64,000 nt of DNA, taken from NCBI RefSeq assembly GCF_009295825.1, contig NZ_WHKF01000001.1, positions 895,088 to 959,087 of the forward strand, in the 5' to 3' direction. The stretch is from Marinifilum sp. N1E240. Lineage in GTDB: Bacteria; Bacteroidota; Bacteroidia; Bacteroidales; Marinifilaceae. The translations under genes were made by a program, and so were the position numbers. Positions 8,590 to 17,341 of this stretch are shown in pieces. Position 1 is the stretch's first letter. The number at the start of each line of letters is the position of its first letter. Below the pieces are notes generated by a model. That model was not told the DNA's origin and made no database searches. It saw nothing but the letters and a program-made list of their open reading frames with translations.

Positions 8590-8674
8590 AACCAGCTAGG
8601 ATTGATGATTATAAGGACAACACGGTAAAAACTGAATAAGTATTACAAAATGAAAGAGAAGGGCGGTTGGTATT

Positions 8675-8735
8675 TGTTATATGCTAAGCATATTAAGCTC
8701 TCTTTTTAAGGAGTTAGCAAAAAGTTCCCAGATAG
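8675..8735. repeat. Direct repeat, copy 1 (before M28 peptidase gene)
   Basis: A 61-base segment starting TGTTATATGCTAAGCA and ending in CAGATAG. It recurs in the same orientation at 10374-10453, so the two copies bracket the M28 peptidase gene. It contains TTAAGCTCTCTTTTTAAGGA, a word shared almost exactly by the second copy. Confidence 0.85.
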
Positions 8736-8895
8736 TGCTAGTTACTGCCCAAAGCAGGATTGTATGAAATGAATAAAAGTTTAATAACCAGTACACAATG
8801 AAACAAACATGAATTTTAGCATTCTAAAATACACACACGAGAATGATTGAATTCATGGAGAGTTCTATCTCGCCAAAAATATAAAACTTAAACAG

Positions 8896-10335
8896 ATGAA
8901 AGAGAAGATATTGTTAGCATTTATTGGAGTTGTTTTATCATTTTCTGCCATAAGAGCGCAAAGCAATGTTGATTTGTATAGTAAAGACATTAAGGCTAAA
9001 AATTTGAAAGAGCATGTCTACATTTTAGCTTCGGATTCGTGTGCAGGTCGGGATGTTGGAACTTTGGGAATTAAAATTGCCCGTGACTATATTGTTTCTC
9101 AGTGGGAAGAGAATACCATGCTTCAATCTTATTTCGAAAAGTCTTGCTTACAAGCTTTCCCCCTGGTCACTATAGAAAAAAGAATGCCCCATTTGCATAC
9201 CAGGGAGACTGAGCTCTTTGCTGATAAAGATTTTGAATACTCAGGTTTGTTTGATGATTTTAACAAAGAACTACCACTTGTATTTGCCGGATATGGAAGA
9301 GATGAAGACTTCAAAAATCTGGATGTGAAAGGAAAGGCGGTATTGACTTTGAATGATAATCTGCGAACAGGAATTAGAAATGCTAAGACTGCCGAAAAAT
9401 ATGGTGCCGAACTTACAATAGTGGCTAATCCTAAAAGCAGCAATCAATTTGAAAGCATTGTCTTGCAATTCGAAGATTTTAAAAAATTTAAGAAATACAG
9501 ATTGCCCAATGTTGTTGGAACGGGAGATCTTTTGAAAGGCTTGCCAAATTATAGGTATATGACCATTAGCTCTAAAAGTGTAAAGAAATTAACAGGCAAG
9601 AATATACAGCATTGGAAAAATAAATCGGTTACCGGAAATGAGCCTATAGGAGAAATAAAGTTTGCGGTTGAACCATTTAAAGTGGATACCATTATTGAAA
9701 ACAATGTTGTTGCCTATATTCCTGGAACAAATGCAAATGAATCGATTGTTATTGGAGCTCACTACGATCATTTGGGCAGCGTAGATGGTAAAATATACCA
9801 TGGTGCCGATGATAATGCTTCGGGAGTATCAGCATTGATTGAACTTTCCAAAGCATTCGCGAAAGCTTATGAAGATGGATACAAACCTGAAAAGAACATC
9901 ATATTTGTTGCTTTCTCAGCAGAAGAAGGTGGCTTATGGGGTTCTGAGTATTTTGTTGATCAGCTTGAGAATAAAGAGGATGTGAAGCTCATGATTAATA
10001 TAGATATGATCGGACGTGCAGATTATCATCATGAGAACGATCCGGGCTACTTCTATTTTATTGGTAAACATTTGGCAGACTCTCTTTATACTCAAGAGAA
10101 GCAGCTTTGCAAAAAGTACAAGCTAACTTCTAATTATTCAGCAATTACAGATTATTCGGATAATAAATCATTTTCGGAAGTAGGAATACCTAGTATCTTC
10201 TTCTTCGATGGTAAAAACCATGACTTGCATAAGCCAACGGATACCCCTAATAAGGTTAATTACAAAAGGATGGAGAAAATAAGTAGAATGATTTTTGAAT
10301 GCATTTGGAGAAATGCAGTGGTTTGTAAAAATTAA
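8896..10335 (+). CDS. Secreted M28-family zinc aminopeptidase
   Basis: A 479-aa exported metallopeptidase with a signal peptide (about 1-21, ending IRA-Q). A PA-like insert probably fills about 120-240, and the M28 catalytic domain about 265-475. The binuclear zinc site can be followed: GAHYDHLG (His ligand), GADDNASGVSALIE (bridging Asp), FVAFSAEEGGLWGS (catalytic Glu and Glu ligand), NIDMIGR (Asp ligand) and DGKNHDLHKPTDT (C-terminal His). Enzymes of this type cleave N-terminal residues from peptides outside the cytoplasm. It stands alone between two copies of a direct repeat, so it may have moved or been duplicated as a unit. Confidence 0.92.
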   Translation: MKEKILLAFIGVVLSFSAIRAQSNVDLYSKDIKAKNLKEHVYILASDSCAGRDVGTLGIKIARDYIVSQWEENTMLQSYFEKSCLQAFPLVTIEKRMPHLHTRETELFADKDFEYSGLFDDFNKELPLVFAGYGRDEDFKNLDVKGKAVLTLNDNLRTGIRNAKTAEKYGAELTIVANPKSSNQFESIVLQFEDFKKFKKYRLPNVVGTGDLLKGLPNYRYMTISSKSVKKLTGKNIQHWKNKSVTGNEPIGEIKFAVEPFKVDTIIENNVVAYIPGTNANESIVIGAHYDHLGSVDGKIYHGADDNASGVSALIELSKAFAKAYEDGYKPEKNIIFVAFSAEEGGLWGSEYFVDQLENKEDVKLMINIDMIGRADYHHENDPGYFYFIGKHLADSLYTQEKQLCKKYKLTSNYSAITDYSDNKSFSEVGIPSIFFFDGKNHDLHKPTDTPNKVNYKRMEKISRMIFECIWRNAVVCKN

Positions 10336-10373
10336 TGAATTGTTCTAAAGCTAGCGCGAGCTTTTAGCTTGTA

Positions 10374-10453
10374 TGTTATATGCTAAGCATCTCTAAGATG
10401 CTAAGCATGTTAAGCTCTCTTTTTAAGGATTTAGCAAAAAGTTCCACAGATAG
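10374..10453. repeat. Direct repeat, copy 2 (after M28 peptidase gene)
   Basis: Same-orientation copy of 8675-8735. It is 19 bases longer, because a segment around ATGCTAAGCAT is duplicated inside it. A hairpin element of the GCGCGAGC type lies directly upstream (10351-10370). Confidence 0.85.
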
Positions 10454-10512
10454 TTCGGTAGCGAGGGGAGTGCAAAAGATATCATTTGCACCAAATATTT
10501 TAAATTGAAAGC

Positions 10513-10878
10513 ATGAGAATTACATTACAGCTCCTACTCATATTGGTCCTAAGTTCACTTTTCTCTTGTCAGAATAAGATAAGTCAGGAAAAAGAAACAG
10601 GACCTAAGCCAAAGCAAATTGACTTTCAGCTTGACAAGTATGAGGGGATGATTGATGAAAATGTTGCTCAGTATAAAAATCAATCGAGGGTTAAATCGAA
10701 TCCACTGATTGTATTGGATGGTAAACCGTATCGATATCATGATTTGAAGCAAGAAAAGATCCTTAAAGTTTATGCAGATACGATAATAAGCATTAGCTCT
10801 TTGCCATGGAGTACAGGGAAAACTTTGTATGGTACCCGTGCCGAAGATGGGGTGATTATTATATCGACCACTCGATAA
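10513..10878 (+). CDS. Small lipoprotein with a TonB-plug-like end
   Basis: A 121-aa protein with a lipoprotein signal peptide (lipobox near LFSC, Cys about 19). The mature part ends in LYGTRAEDGVIIISTTR. This closely matches the conserved 'YG-x-R-(G/A)-x-x-G-V-I-x-I-x-T' strand that closes the plug domain of SusC-like receptors. The segment PLIVLDGKPYRYHDLKQ also matches the 'PLYVVDGxP' strand of plugs. It thus looks like a free-standing minimal plug domain without any barrel. Function unknown. The large protein encoded downstream also contains a plug domain without a barrel. Confidence 0.7.
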   Translation: MRITLQLLLILVLSSLFSCQNKISQEKETGPKPKQIDFQLDKYEGMIDENVAQYKNQSRVKSNPLIVLDGKPYRYHDLKQEKILKVYADTIISISSLPWSTGKTLYGTRAEDGVIIISTTR

Positions 10879-11170
10879 TCAGAGTTTACACTATCCTAAA
10901 GCTAGCGCGAGCTTTTAGCTCGTGCTCAGCACATGCAGTCTAAAGTAGCAATGTTTAATAATAGCATCAAAATCTCATTCATAAATCAATGCACTTGGGA
11001 TGTTAGTATTTTCCTTGATAATAGATACGAGCGAAAGACGCCTCGCACCAACAATTTGCGCAAGCTTGGACTATTGGGAGTACACAAATCGAATTTCGCA
11101 TGATATATCAAAAGGCTGAATTGACATAATCTTGGCACTGTATTTGTTATGATAACGACCTAACTAACAA
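10879..11170. repeat. Spacer with GCGCGAGC hairpin element
   Basis: At about 10897-10925 the word AAAGCTAGCGCGAGCTTTTA and the following GCTCGTGCT form a hairpin whose stem is CGAGC/GCTCG. It is the best-preserved copy of the family seen at 8511 and 10351. The rest is unremarkable apart from a TTGAC and TATTTG pair at 11121-11146 that weakly resembles a promoter for the next gene. Confidence 0.6.
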
Positions 11171-13594
11171 ATGATAACTATGAAACAAATACTTCTATTT
11201 TGGATTGGACTATTCCTTACAGTTTCTTCTTTTGCACAATCGATCGATAATTATTTCATTAGTCATGAGCATAAAACTGTACCCAAGTTATATTTACACA
11301 CAGATAGAGAATATTATTTTAGAGGAGACACTTTATGGTTTTCTCCATATTTATTAGATGGCAAAAGCAACAAATTTATTTTAGATGATTGTAATCTTTA
11401 TGTTGATCTTATTGATGATAAGGGAGAGATTGTTAAAAAGGGTAATTTCTTTTTAGATAAAGGAATGTGTTCGGGATATTTATTTCTAGATAGTAATACT
11501 ATTCCGACAGGAACTTATGTTTTAAGGTCGTATACAGATCATTTGAAATCTTTTGATGAGGATTTCTTTTTTCGAAAAACCATAAAAATAAATCACATTC
11601 GACAGAGGGATGAAAACGCAAAATCAAAAGAAACAAATAAGGTGAAAGTTAATCTTGAATTTTATCCTGAGGGAGGATTTCTGCTTGATAGAAAGGTAAA
11701 TAGGATGGCATTTGTTGCTCGTGATCAGAAGGGTGGTAAGGTTGACTTAAAATGTAAATTGGTTAGTAATACAGGCGAAGAATTTTCAATAGAAACAGAT
11801 TATAATGGAATGGGTAGTTTTATGTTTATTCCTAAGTTAGGACAAGATTATAAAATTGAAAATGAAGAGAAATATAACATAAAGTATTCGTTACCAAATA
11901 TTAGAACACAGGGATCTAAGCTTATGCTATCTAAAATTACGGATAAGGCTATTGGATTGAATATCATCTCATCCGATAGCTTGACATCTGATGAATTTTA
12001 TATTGCCATGTTTCACAGAGGGGAAGGTATAAATTATGTGAAGATAGAAAAAGACAAGTTATCTCGGACAATATCTATCAAATGTGATTATTTGAGATCG
12101 GGAGTAAATAAAATTGTTCTTTTAAATACTCAATTTGAACCACTTTCGGAGCGTTTGGTATTTGTGAATAAAGACAAGGAGGATTATTTGATACAACTTG
12201 ATCTTAATAAAGATAAATTTGAAACCCGTGAGAAGGTTAAAATGAAGTTGAGTCTTCCAAATGCGAAGAGTGACGAATGGGCTCGCTTATCTGTTTCGGT
12301 TGTGAATGAAAATATGGTGGGTTATCAGGATAATTTAGTTGATATTAAATCATATTTACTACTTGACTCTGAATTGAAAGGACAAATTCAAACCCCGGGT
12401 TTATTTTTTGTCGATGATGAGAATATTTCATCTGTAAGAAAACTTGATTTATTGATGTTGACAAAAGGTTGGCGTAATTATACTTGGGATTGTATCAAGA
12501 ATCAGGAAGAGAGCAGAACTCAAAAAGTTGCTTCGGGAATAACATTTAGCGGGAATGTTAAAAAGATATTTACAAATAAACCATATGTAAATACAGATGT
12601 GTTTTTGAATATTGTCAACAGGGACTTACAAAAGATGGTATCGACAAAAACGGACAGTAATGGTTGTTTTAAGTTTGATTCAATTGTATTATATGATACT
12701 ACAATGGTTATGATACAGGGTAAAAATTACAAGAATAAAAATAATACCCGATTATTACTTAATGATTTTGGATTAGAACATTTACCGGTAAGAAAATCAA
12801 ATTTTGGTAATATTGAAGACATAGGAGAACTATCAACTGAAATGCGTCGTTTACGATATATCAACGAATTAGCATTGATGAAATTCTATCCTGAAAGAGA
12901 TTCTAAGCTATTGAATGAAATTTGTATTGTGGCAAATCGAGAAAAAAAGCGCGATACTCATTTTAGGCTTTACCCTAAAAGTGTCACACCTAAAAAAATA
13001 TCTGATATTGATAGAAATAGTAATAATATTTTTGATTACATGAAGGGACGCTTTGCTGGTGTAATAATTGGAAATGAAGCCGTTTTTATTCGGACTCTTA
13101 CTCCTAATTCAGTAATTGGTGGATCAACAGAAGCACTGTTACTTTTAGATGGCATGCCTGTAGATTTTCAACAGTTAGAGTATATGGGAATGCATGATAT
13201 AGATATGATAGAAATTGTTAAACCGCCGGAAACTGCAATTTTTGGAGTAAGAGGAGCGAATGGTGTTGTTTCAGTTTTTACTCGTAGTGGATACGAATAC
13301 AAGCCAGTTGCTAAAAAAATACCAGGGACAATTATAAAAAAAATTAAAGGTTTTGAAAAGTTCTGTACTTTTTATTCACCGGTTTATACTTCTAAGAATA
13401 TCGATTCGAAAATTCCTGACTATCGTCAAACAATATATTGGAATCCATCTGTTTTTGTTGATAGTAAAACAAAATCACTTTCATTTTTCACCTCAGATAA
13501 TTTGGCGAATTATAAAATTTTAGTTGAAGGGATAAGTAAATCTGGTAAAGTTTGTACTGGGAAAATTGATTTTGTTGTAGATGAACGTAGATAA
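11171..13594 (+). CDS. Exported MG2-like protein with TonB plug domain but no barrel
   Basis: An 807-aa exported protein; ATG 11180 (MKQILLFW) is an equally possible start. The signal peptide ends SSFA-Q. The segment KLYLHTDREYYFRGDTLWFS (about 39-58), followed by a beta-rich domain, is typical of alpha-2-macroglobulin MG2-like domains in Bacteroidota surface proteins. A middle beta-sandwich region follows (about 160-600). Residues about 665-715 carry a receptor plug signature: LLLLDGMPVDF, then DIDMIEIVKPPETAIFGVRG, then ANGVVSVFTR. No 22-strand barrel follows. Such proteins are common near TonB-dependent receptors, but none is adjacent here. Role unknown, probably outer-membrane or periplasmic. 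Confidence 0.8.
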   Translation: MITMKQILLFWIGLFLTVSSFAQSIDNYFISHEHKTVPKLYLHTDREYYFRGDTLWFSPYLLDGKSNKFILDDCNLYVDLIDDKGEIVKKGNFFLDKGMCSGYLFLDSNTIPTGTYVLRSYTDHLKSFDEDFFFRKTIKINHIRQRDENAKSKETNKVKVNLEFYPEGGFLLDRKVNRMAFVARDQKGGKVDLKCKLVSNTGEEFSIETDYNGMGSFMFIPKLGQDYKIENEEKYNIKYSLPNIRTQGSKLMLSKITDKAIGLNIISSDSLTSDEFYIAMFHRGEGINYVKIEKDKLSRTISIKCDYLRSGVNKIVLLNTQFEPLSERLVFVNKDKEDYLIQLDLNKDKFETREKVKMKLSLPNAKSDEWARLSVSVVNENMVGYQDNLVDIKSYLLLDSELKGQIQTPGLFFVDDENISSVRKLDLLMLTKGWRNYTWDCIKNQEESRTQKVASGITFSGNVKKIFTNKPYVNTDVFLNIVNRDLQKMVSTKTDSNGCFKFDSIVLYDTTMVMIQGKNYKNKNNTRLLLNDFGLEHLPVRKSNFGNIEDIGELSTEMRRLRYINELALMKFYPERDSKLLNEICIVANREKKRDTHFRLYPKSVTPKKISDIDRNSNNIFDYMKGRFAGVIIGNEAVFIRTLTPNSVIGGSTEALLLLDGMPVDFQQLEYMGMHDIDMIEIVKPPETAIFGVRGANGVVSVFTRSGYEYKPVAKKIPGTIIKKIKGFEKFCTFYSPVYTSKNIDSKIPDYRQTIYWNPSVFVDSKTKSLSFFTSDNLANYKILVEGISKSGKVCTGKIDFVVDERR

Positions 13595-13767
13595 AAGGAA
13601 CCAATACAATTTGAGTGTTTAAATGATAGAATGCATAGTTTTAATGAACTCCCCCCGCTACTGCACAAGTCTTCTCGTGTAGTATTGTGAAAGCGAAGTT
13701 CGTTACGTGCGTTAGCAAAGAGATTGTATATTTAGATAGTCGAATAGTAAAATGAAGTAAATAGAGC

Positions 13768-14289
13768 ATGCTTAGAACAAAACACTGTGAATTGTGCGAT
13801 CATCAGGAAACAAGTTTAAAGGAAGGAACGACTTGTGGATTGACAACTGGAAAACCGGATTTTGATACGACCTGTTCGAATATCAAGCTGAAAGATAAGT
13901 TTACAGATAAACTAAAAGTAGCAAACATTGAGTTTGAGAAAATCAGGCGTACAAAAATAGTAACTTACATCTACTTTGTAGTGTATTTTTTACTGGGATT
14001 AGCGGTGATTGCTGGTGCCTATTTATTGTTTACATATGCTTTAAACAAGGGTGTGGTAATGACAGTTCCAATAGTAATAATGGGAGCCGGACTTACTCTT
14101 TCGGGAATGGGAGTGGGTACTTTAATCAAGTTTACCCAAAATATAAAATATGCCAATAGAAAGAAGGCAAGCATAGATGGAGTATTGAACCTATACAAAA
14201 TAGACTATGATATTGAAATGAAATTTGGAAGAGAATATCATGGAAGCCAGGAGGTGGATGCCAATGTAAAGTTTAGAAAAATTCGCTAG
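13768..14289 (+). CDS. Two-TM protein with N-terminal cysteine cluster
   Basis: A 173-aa protein with four cysteines near the N-terminus (C7, C10, C23, C36; CELC then CG and TTC), suggesting a small zinc-binding knob. Two transmembrane helices follow at about 70-92 and 98-128. No signal peptide; the cysteine region is probably cytosolic. Not recognised. It is followed after 51 bases by the DUF192 gene on the same strand. Confidence 0.7.
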   Translation: MLRTKHCELCDHQETSLKEGTTCGLTTGKPDFDTTCSNIKLKDKFTDKLKVANIEFEKIRRTKIVTYIYFVVYFLLGLAVIAGAYLLFTYALNKGVVMTVPIVIMGAGLTLSGMGVGTLIKFTQNIKYANRKKASIDGVLNLYKIDYDIEMKFGREYHGSQEVDANVKFRKIR

Positions 14290-14340
14290 AGAAAATCAGT
14301 TATTGAAAAACAGATAGTATAAACCTGCATGCCATTTTAA

Positions 14341-14910
14341 ATGAAGGAAATGAAAAAAGATAAAACGAAAAAGGGAGTTAGCAAAGGAAGGAAAAAGAGA
14401 AAAAGCCAGTTCATGCGCTCCATTGTCTTATTGGTAATTGCCCTTGCAGCCATAGTATGGTTTAGTCTGCCTTATTTGCAGCATCAAACGAAGGAGCAAA
14501 GCAATCGTAAAACCGAAATCCCATTTAAAAAAGAAGGTCAGCTTTCTTTCATTGATCAGCAAAATGAAGAGACAATTACAAAAATAGACATTGAAATTGC
14601 AGAGACTGATTACGAGACAACATTAGGATTGATGTATCGCCACAAGATGAATGAGGATCAGGGAATGTTGTTTGTCATGGAAATAGATAAAACTCAATCG
14701 TTTTGGATGAAAGAGACGTATATTACATTGGATATTGTGTATGTAAACAGTGCTTTCGAAATTGTGAAAATTTACAAATACGCACAGCCTTTATCCGAAG
14801 AATCTCTTCCTTCGATTAAAAAGGCAAAATACGTAGTTGAGGTAGTGGGAGGCTTTTGCGATAAACACAATGTGAAAGAGGGTGATTTTATTGCCTATGA
14901 AAGAGAATAG
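14341..14910 (+). CDS. DUF192 family protein, membrane-anchored
   Basis: A 189-aa protein. A very basic N-terminus (MKEMKKDKTKKG) leads into one transmembrane helix (about 27-45). The DUF192 domain follows at about 75-187 with its typical words: TTLGLMYRHKM, then DQGMLFVME, then SFWMKETYITLDIVYV, then VVEVVGGFCDKHNVKEGD. The family has a compact beta-barrel fold and no established biochemical role; Bacteroidota copies are usually exported as here. ATG at codon 4 is an alternative start. Confidence 0.88.
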   Translation: MKEMKKDKTKKGVSKGRKKRKSQFMRSIVLLVIALAAIVWFSLPYLQHQTKEQSNRKTEIPFKKEGQLSFIDQQNEETITKIDIEIAETDYETTLGLMYRHKMNEDQGMLFVMEIDKTQSFWMKETYITLDIVYVNSAFEIVKIYKYAQPLSEESLPSIKKAKYVVEVVGGFCDKHNVKEGDFIAYERE

Positions 14911-14965
14911 CACATAGTAGATTTTAGGTGCAGTGAGAGATATGGAAACGAATAAATAAGCATTT

Positions 14966-15508
14966 ATGGAATTGGAATCAGAAAGGTTAATATTCAAAGA
15001 AATTACAATTGAAGATGTAGAGCTTATTCATCAACTTCATTCAGCACCAGAAGTTGACAGGTTTGGTACACTTGGAATTCCTAAAGATATTGGTGTGACA
15101 AAGGAAAGAATTCATTCAATAATGAATGCACGGTATGAAAAGGATAGAAAATCATACAATTGGAAAATTGAGACGAAAAATACGAATGAATTTATTGGAT
15201 TAGCTGGCATATCATTATCAATGGATAAGTTTCGGCTTGGTGAGATTTATTATGAATTGGATCCTCATTATTGGGGGAGTGGATATGGAACAGAAATATC
15301 AAAAGAATTGATAAGAACAGGTTTCGATAATTTTCAACTTCATAAGGTGGAAGCAGGAGTTGCTACAGAAAATATTCAATCCATTCGAATATTGGAAAAA
15401 TGTGGAATGACAAGGGAAGGACTGAGAAGAAAAATTCTTCCAATTAGAGGAGAATGGAAAGACAATTATCATTATGCAATTGTAGAAGATGATCCAAGGG
15501 AATATTAG
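14966..15508 (+). CDS. GNAT N-acetyltransferase, RimJ/RimL type
   Basis: A 180-aa acetyl-CoA-dependent N-acyltransferase of the Acetyltransf_3 group. It starts in the usual way (ESERLIFKEITIEDVELIHQLH). It has IGLAGISLSM in strand 4 and GEIYYELDPHYWGSGYGTEI, which contains the acetyl-CoA-binding loop (G-x-G-x-x). Near the C-terminus it has KVEAGVATENIQSIRILEKC and GMTREGLRR. Substrates of the group include ribosomal protein N-termini, aminoglycosides and small amines; sequence alone does not say which. It is a single-domain cytosolic enzyme of normal length. Confidence 0.9.
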   Translation: MELESERLIFKEITIEDVELIHQLHSAPEVDRFGTLGIPKDIGVTKERIHSIMNARYEKDRKSYNWKIETKNTNEFIGLAGISLSMDKFRLGEIYYELDPHYWGSGYGTEISKELIRTGFDNFQLHKVEAGVATENIQSIRILEKCGMTREGLRRKILPIRGEWKDNYHYAIVEDDPREY

Positions 15509-15551
15509 CCAAAAGGTTTAAGCAATTAGAAAATGGACTATAAAACGAAAG

Positions 15552-16271
15552 ATGAATAAATATTTCACAATCATATTGACTGTTATAACACTTTGTTCTA
15601 GTTCTAAAGCGCAGGAAATAGATTCTCTATTAATCAATGAAATAGGTGTAGATTCACTATTCAATCTTCAGCTTGAGTTGAAAGCCAGTCAGGGTGAATT
15701 ATCAGATTGTGATTTTGCAATTCAAAATGCGACTAGTGATTTTGAAGATGGGATATATACCTTGCATTCAGATGCTTTCTCGGGATATTGTAGTTATTGT
15801 GCTGTATTGAAACAGGATTATAATATTGATTGGGTATTCGAAACAGATATGTTTTCGAATGAATATTACGAGTGCTACGATTCAATAGTCTCGGATAGAT
15901 TTAATGAAAAGTATCGATATGATATTTTCGAAGCAGCCCGAATAAAAGCAGATAGTTTAGCTAAAACAGATAATTGGATAAAAGATGCAGAATACGAAGG
16001 TGGGATACCTGCATTATTAAAATTAATGACTACAGGAATAGAAATAGACTCAAGTGAATTATCTGTAGTTAAAACGAGGCTGCTTGTTCAAATTGAGCTT
16101 GATTCAAATGGCAAAGTAATGAATCCATATGTTATAAAAGGGATCAATAAAGCAATAGACAAACAGGTACTGAATCGAATGAATGAAATGCCTGATTGGA
16201 AACCGGCTTACTTATATGGAAAGCCAATAAAACAGAGGTATACCTTTCCATTAAATTTAACTTATCAGTAA
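15552..16271 (+). CDS. Exported protein with TonB C-terminal-like domain
   Basis: A 239-aa exported protein with a signal peptide (about 1-20, ending SKA-Q). A cysteine-containing middle region (about 45-125) is followed by a TonB-C-like domain (about 165-239). The last is recognisable from LLVQIELDSNGKVMNPYVIK, then a helix, and MPDWKPAYLYGKPIKQRYTF, as in energy-transducing TonB proteins and their many orphan relatives in Bacteroidota. No membrane anchor or Pro-rich linker is present, so it does not look like a complete TonB. A terminator follows. Confidence 0.75.
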   Translation: MNKYFTIILTVITLCSSSKAQEIDSLLINEIGVDSLFNLQLELKASQGELSDCDFAIQNATSDFEDGIYTLHSDAFSGYCSYCAVLKQDYNIDWVFETDMFSNEYYECYDSIVSDRFNEKYRYDIFEAARIKADSLAKTDNWIKDAEYEGGIPALLKLMTTGIEIDSSELSVVKTRLLVQIELDSNGKVMNPYVIKGINKAIDKQVLNRMNEMPDWKPAYLYGKPIKQRYTFPLNLTYQ

Positions 16272-16393
16272 ACACAAATTTAAAACAGAGTTCACATTTA
16301 GAAAACAGGTTCTGTTAAAATAAGGATGATATTTACAATGTAGATTTATCGTAGATGCAGATGAATACATTAGTTTAGGTTATTGTTGTTGAT

Positions 16394-16420
16394 AGAGCTC
16401 TCCATTGGGAGCTCTTTTTT
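16394..16420 (+). terminator. Rho-independent terminator
   Basis: AGAGCTC (16394-16400), an eight-base loop, GAGCTCT (16409-16415) and a run of T to 16420. It ends the unit containing the TonB-C-like gene. Confidence 0.85.
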
Positions 16421-16443
16421 ATTACGTTTAATCTTCAGATTAC

Positions 16444-16474
16444 TTTGTAAGCAGCTCATGGTTTTGTAGTTTTG
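16444..16474 (+). promoter_or_regulatory. Bacteroidota-type promoter for the NifX-like gene
   Basis: TTTG at 16444-16447 and TAGTTTTG at 16467-16474 match the -33 TTTG and -7 TAnnTTTG elements exactly, with 19 bases between. Start of transcription is expected about 16481, giving a leader of about 40 bases before the ATG at 16520. Confidence 0.65.
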
Positions 16475-16519
16475 CAAACTCAAATGAGCTTATTCTCATA
16501 AAATGATAAAAAAACAAAT

Positions 16520-16897
16520 ATGAAAATAGCAGTACCAGTAACAAGCAGCAGACAAATTGATGGACATTTTGGACATTGTGAATTTTATTGTGTTTATACC
16601 ATTTCAGAAGCTAAGGAGATAGTAGAAACTGAGATTATGGAATCACCGAAAGGATGTGGTTGCAAATCGAATATTGCATCGGTTTTGGCTGAGGCAGGTG
16701 TAAAAGTAATGCTTGCTGGTGGTATTGGCGGAGGTGCAATAAATGTACTCAACAGAAATGGCATTGAAGTAGTTCGTGGATGCGCAGGAAATGCTGATGA
16801 AGTGGTAAAACAATTCATTTCAGGATTAGTAAAAGATAGTGGTGAAACTTGTCAGCATCATCATGGCGAGGGAGAAGGACATACTTGTAATCATTAA
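16520..16897 (+). CDS. NifX/NifB-type dinitrogenase cofactor-like protein with His-rich tail
   Basis: A 125-aa protein of the Nitro_FeMo-Co family. The core (about 1-105) has the usual words AVPVTSSRQIDGHFGHCEFY and VMLAGGIGGGAINVLNRNGI and ends in a helix. It also has a CGCK motif at about 47-50 and a Cys/His tail (about 116-125: CQHHHGEGEGHTCNH). In nitrogen fixers the fold carries iron-molybdenum clusters. Stand-alone copies without nif genes, as here, are thought to handle iron-sulfur or other metal centres. The metal-binding tail supports metal handling but does not identify the metal. It has its own promoter. Confidence 0.88.
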   Translation: MKIAVPVTSSRQIDGHFGHCEFYCVYTISEAKEIVETEIMESPKGCGCKSNIASVLAEAGVKVMLAGGIGGGAINVLNRNGIEVVRGCAGNADEVVKQFISGLVKDSGETCQHHHGEGEGHTCNH

Positions 16898-17341
16898 TTA
16901 TTCTTGTTCAAGCCACAAGGCTTTTACTTTTCTCCTTGAGATGAGAAAAGTAAACAAAAGAATCAAGTCAGCCTGATCCTGTTTGTAATGATAAAGTTAC
17001 AATTTAGCACGCCTGACGGCAGGCTGACAAAACACGCTCTGAATTCTATGCTAATATCGTATAGACACATGCAGAAAGTGGAAATTGGTTTAGATATTTT
17101 TTTCAGTTGGGTAATTGGTAGAAGATACTTAATCTAAACAGGCTACTTTAATGGGAATGTTGTTGGTTTCAAACGAGATTGTTTCTTAAGAACCAAAAAT
17201 GGAGTCGGGTTTATTCACCAGGCTTATGAACTCGCGAAAAGCTCGTTTGGGTGAAGCGCCAATTTATCCGAGAATTATTGACCAGTAATCACTAATTTAC
17301 AACTAAGAATAGCTTGTGCAATAAAATCGAAAACATCAATC
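16898..17341. other. Spacer with two hairpins
   Basis: No gene. A 9-bp stem ACTTTTCTC/GAGAAAAGT lies at 16926-16951 without a good T-tract. A second hairpin, GCCTG/CAGGC around ACGG, is at 17011-17024. A related GTCAGCCTG word occurs at about 16966. Confidence 0.5.

Noticed and set aside
8481-8639. 52-codon frame starting directly after the proline-rich gene
   Set aside because: Most of it consists of two palindromic hairpins that recur elsewhere in non-coding DNA, so it is probably a repeat that happens to be open.
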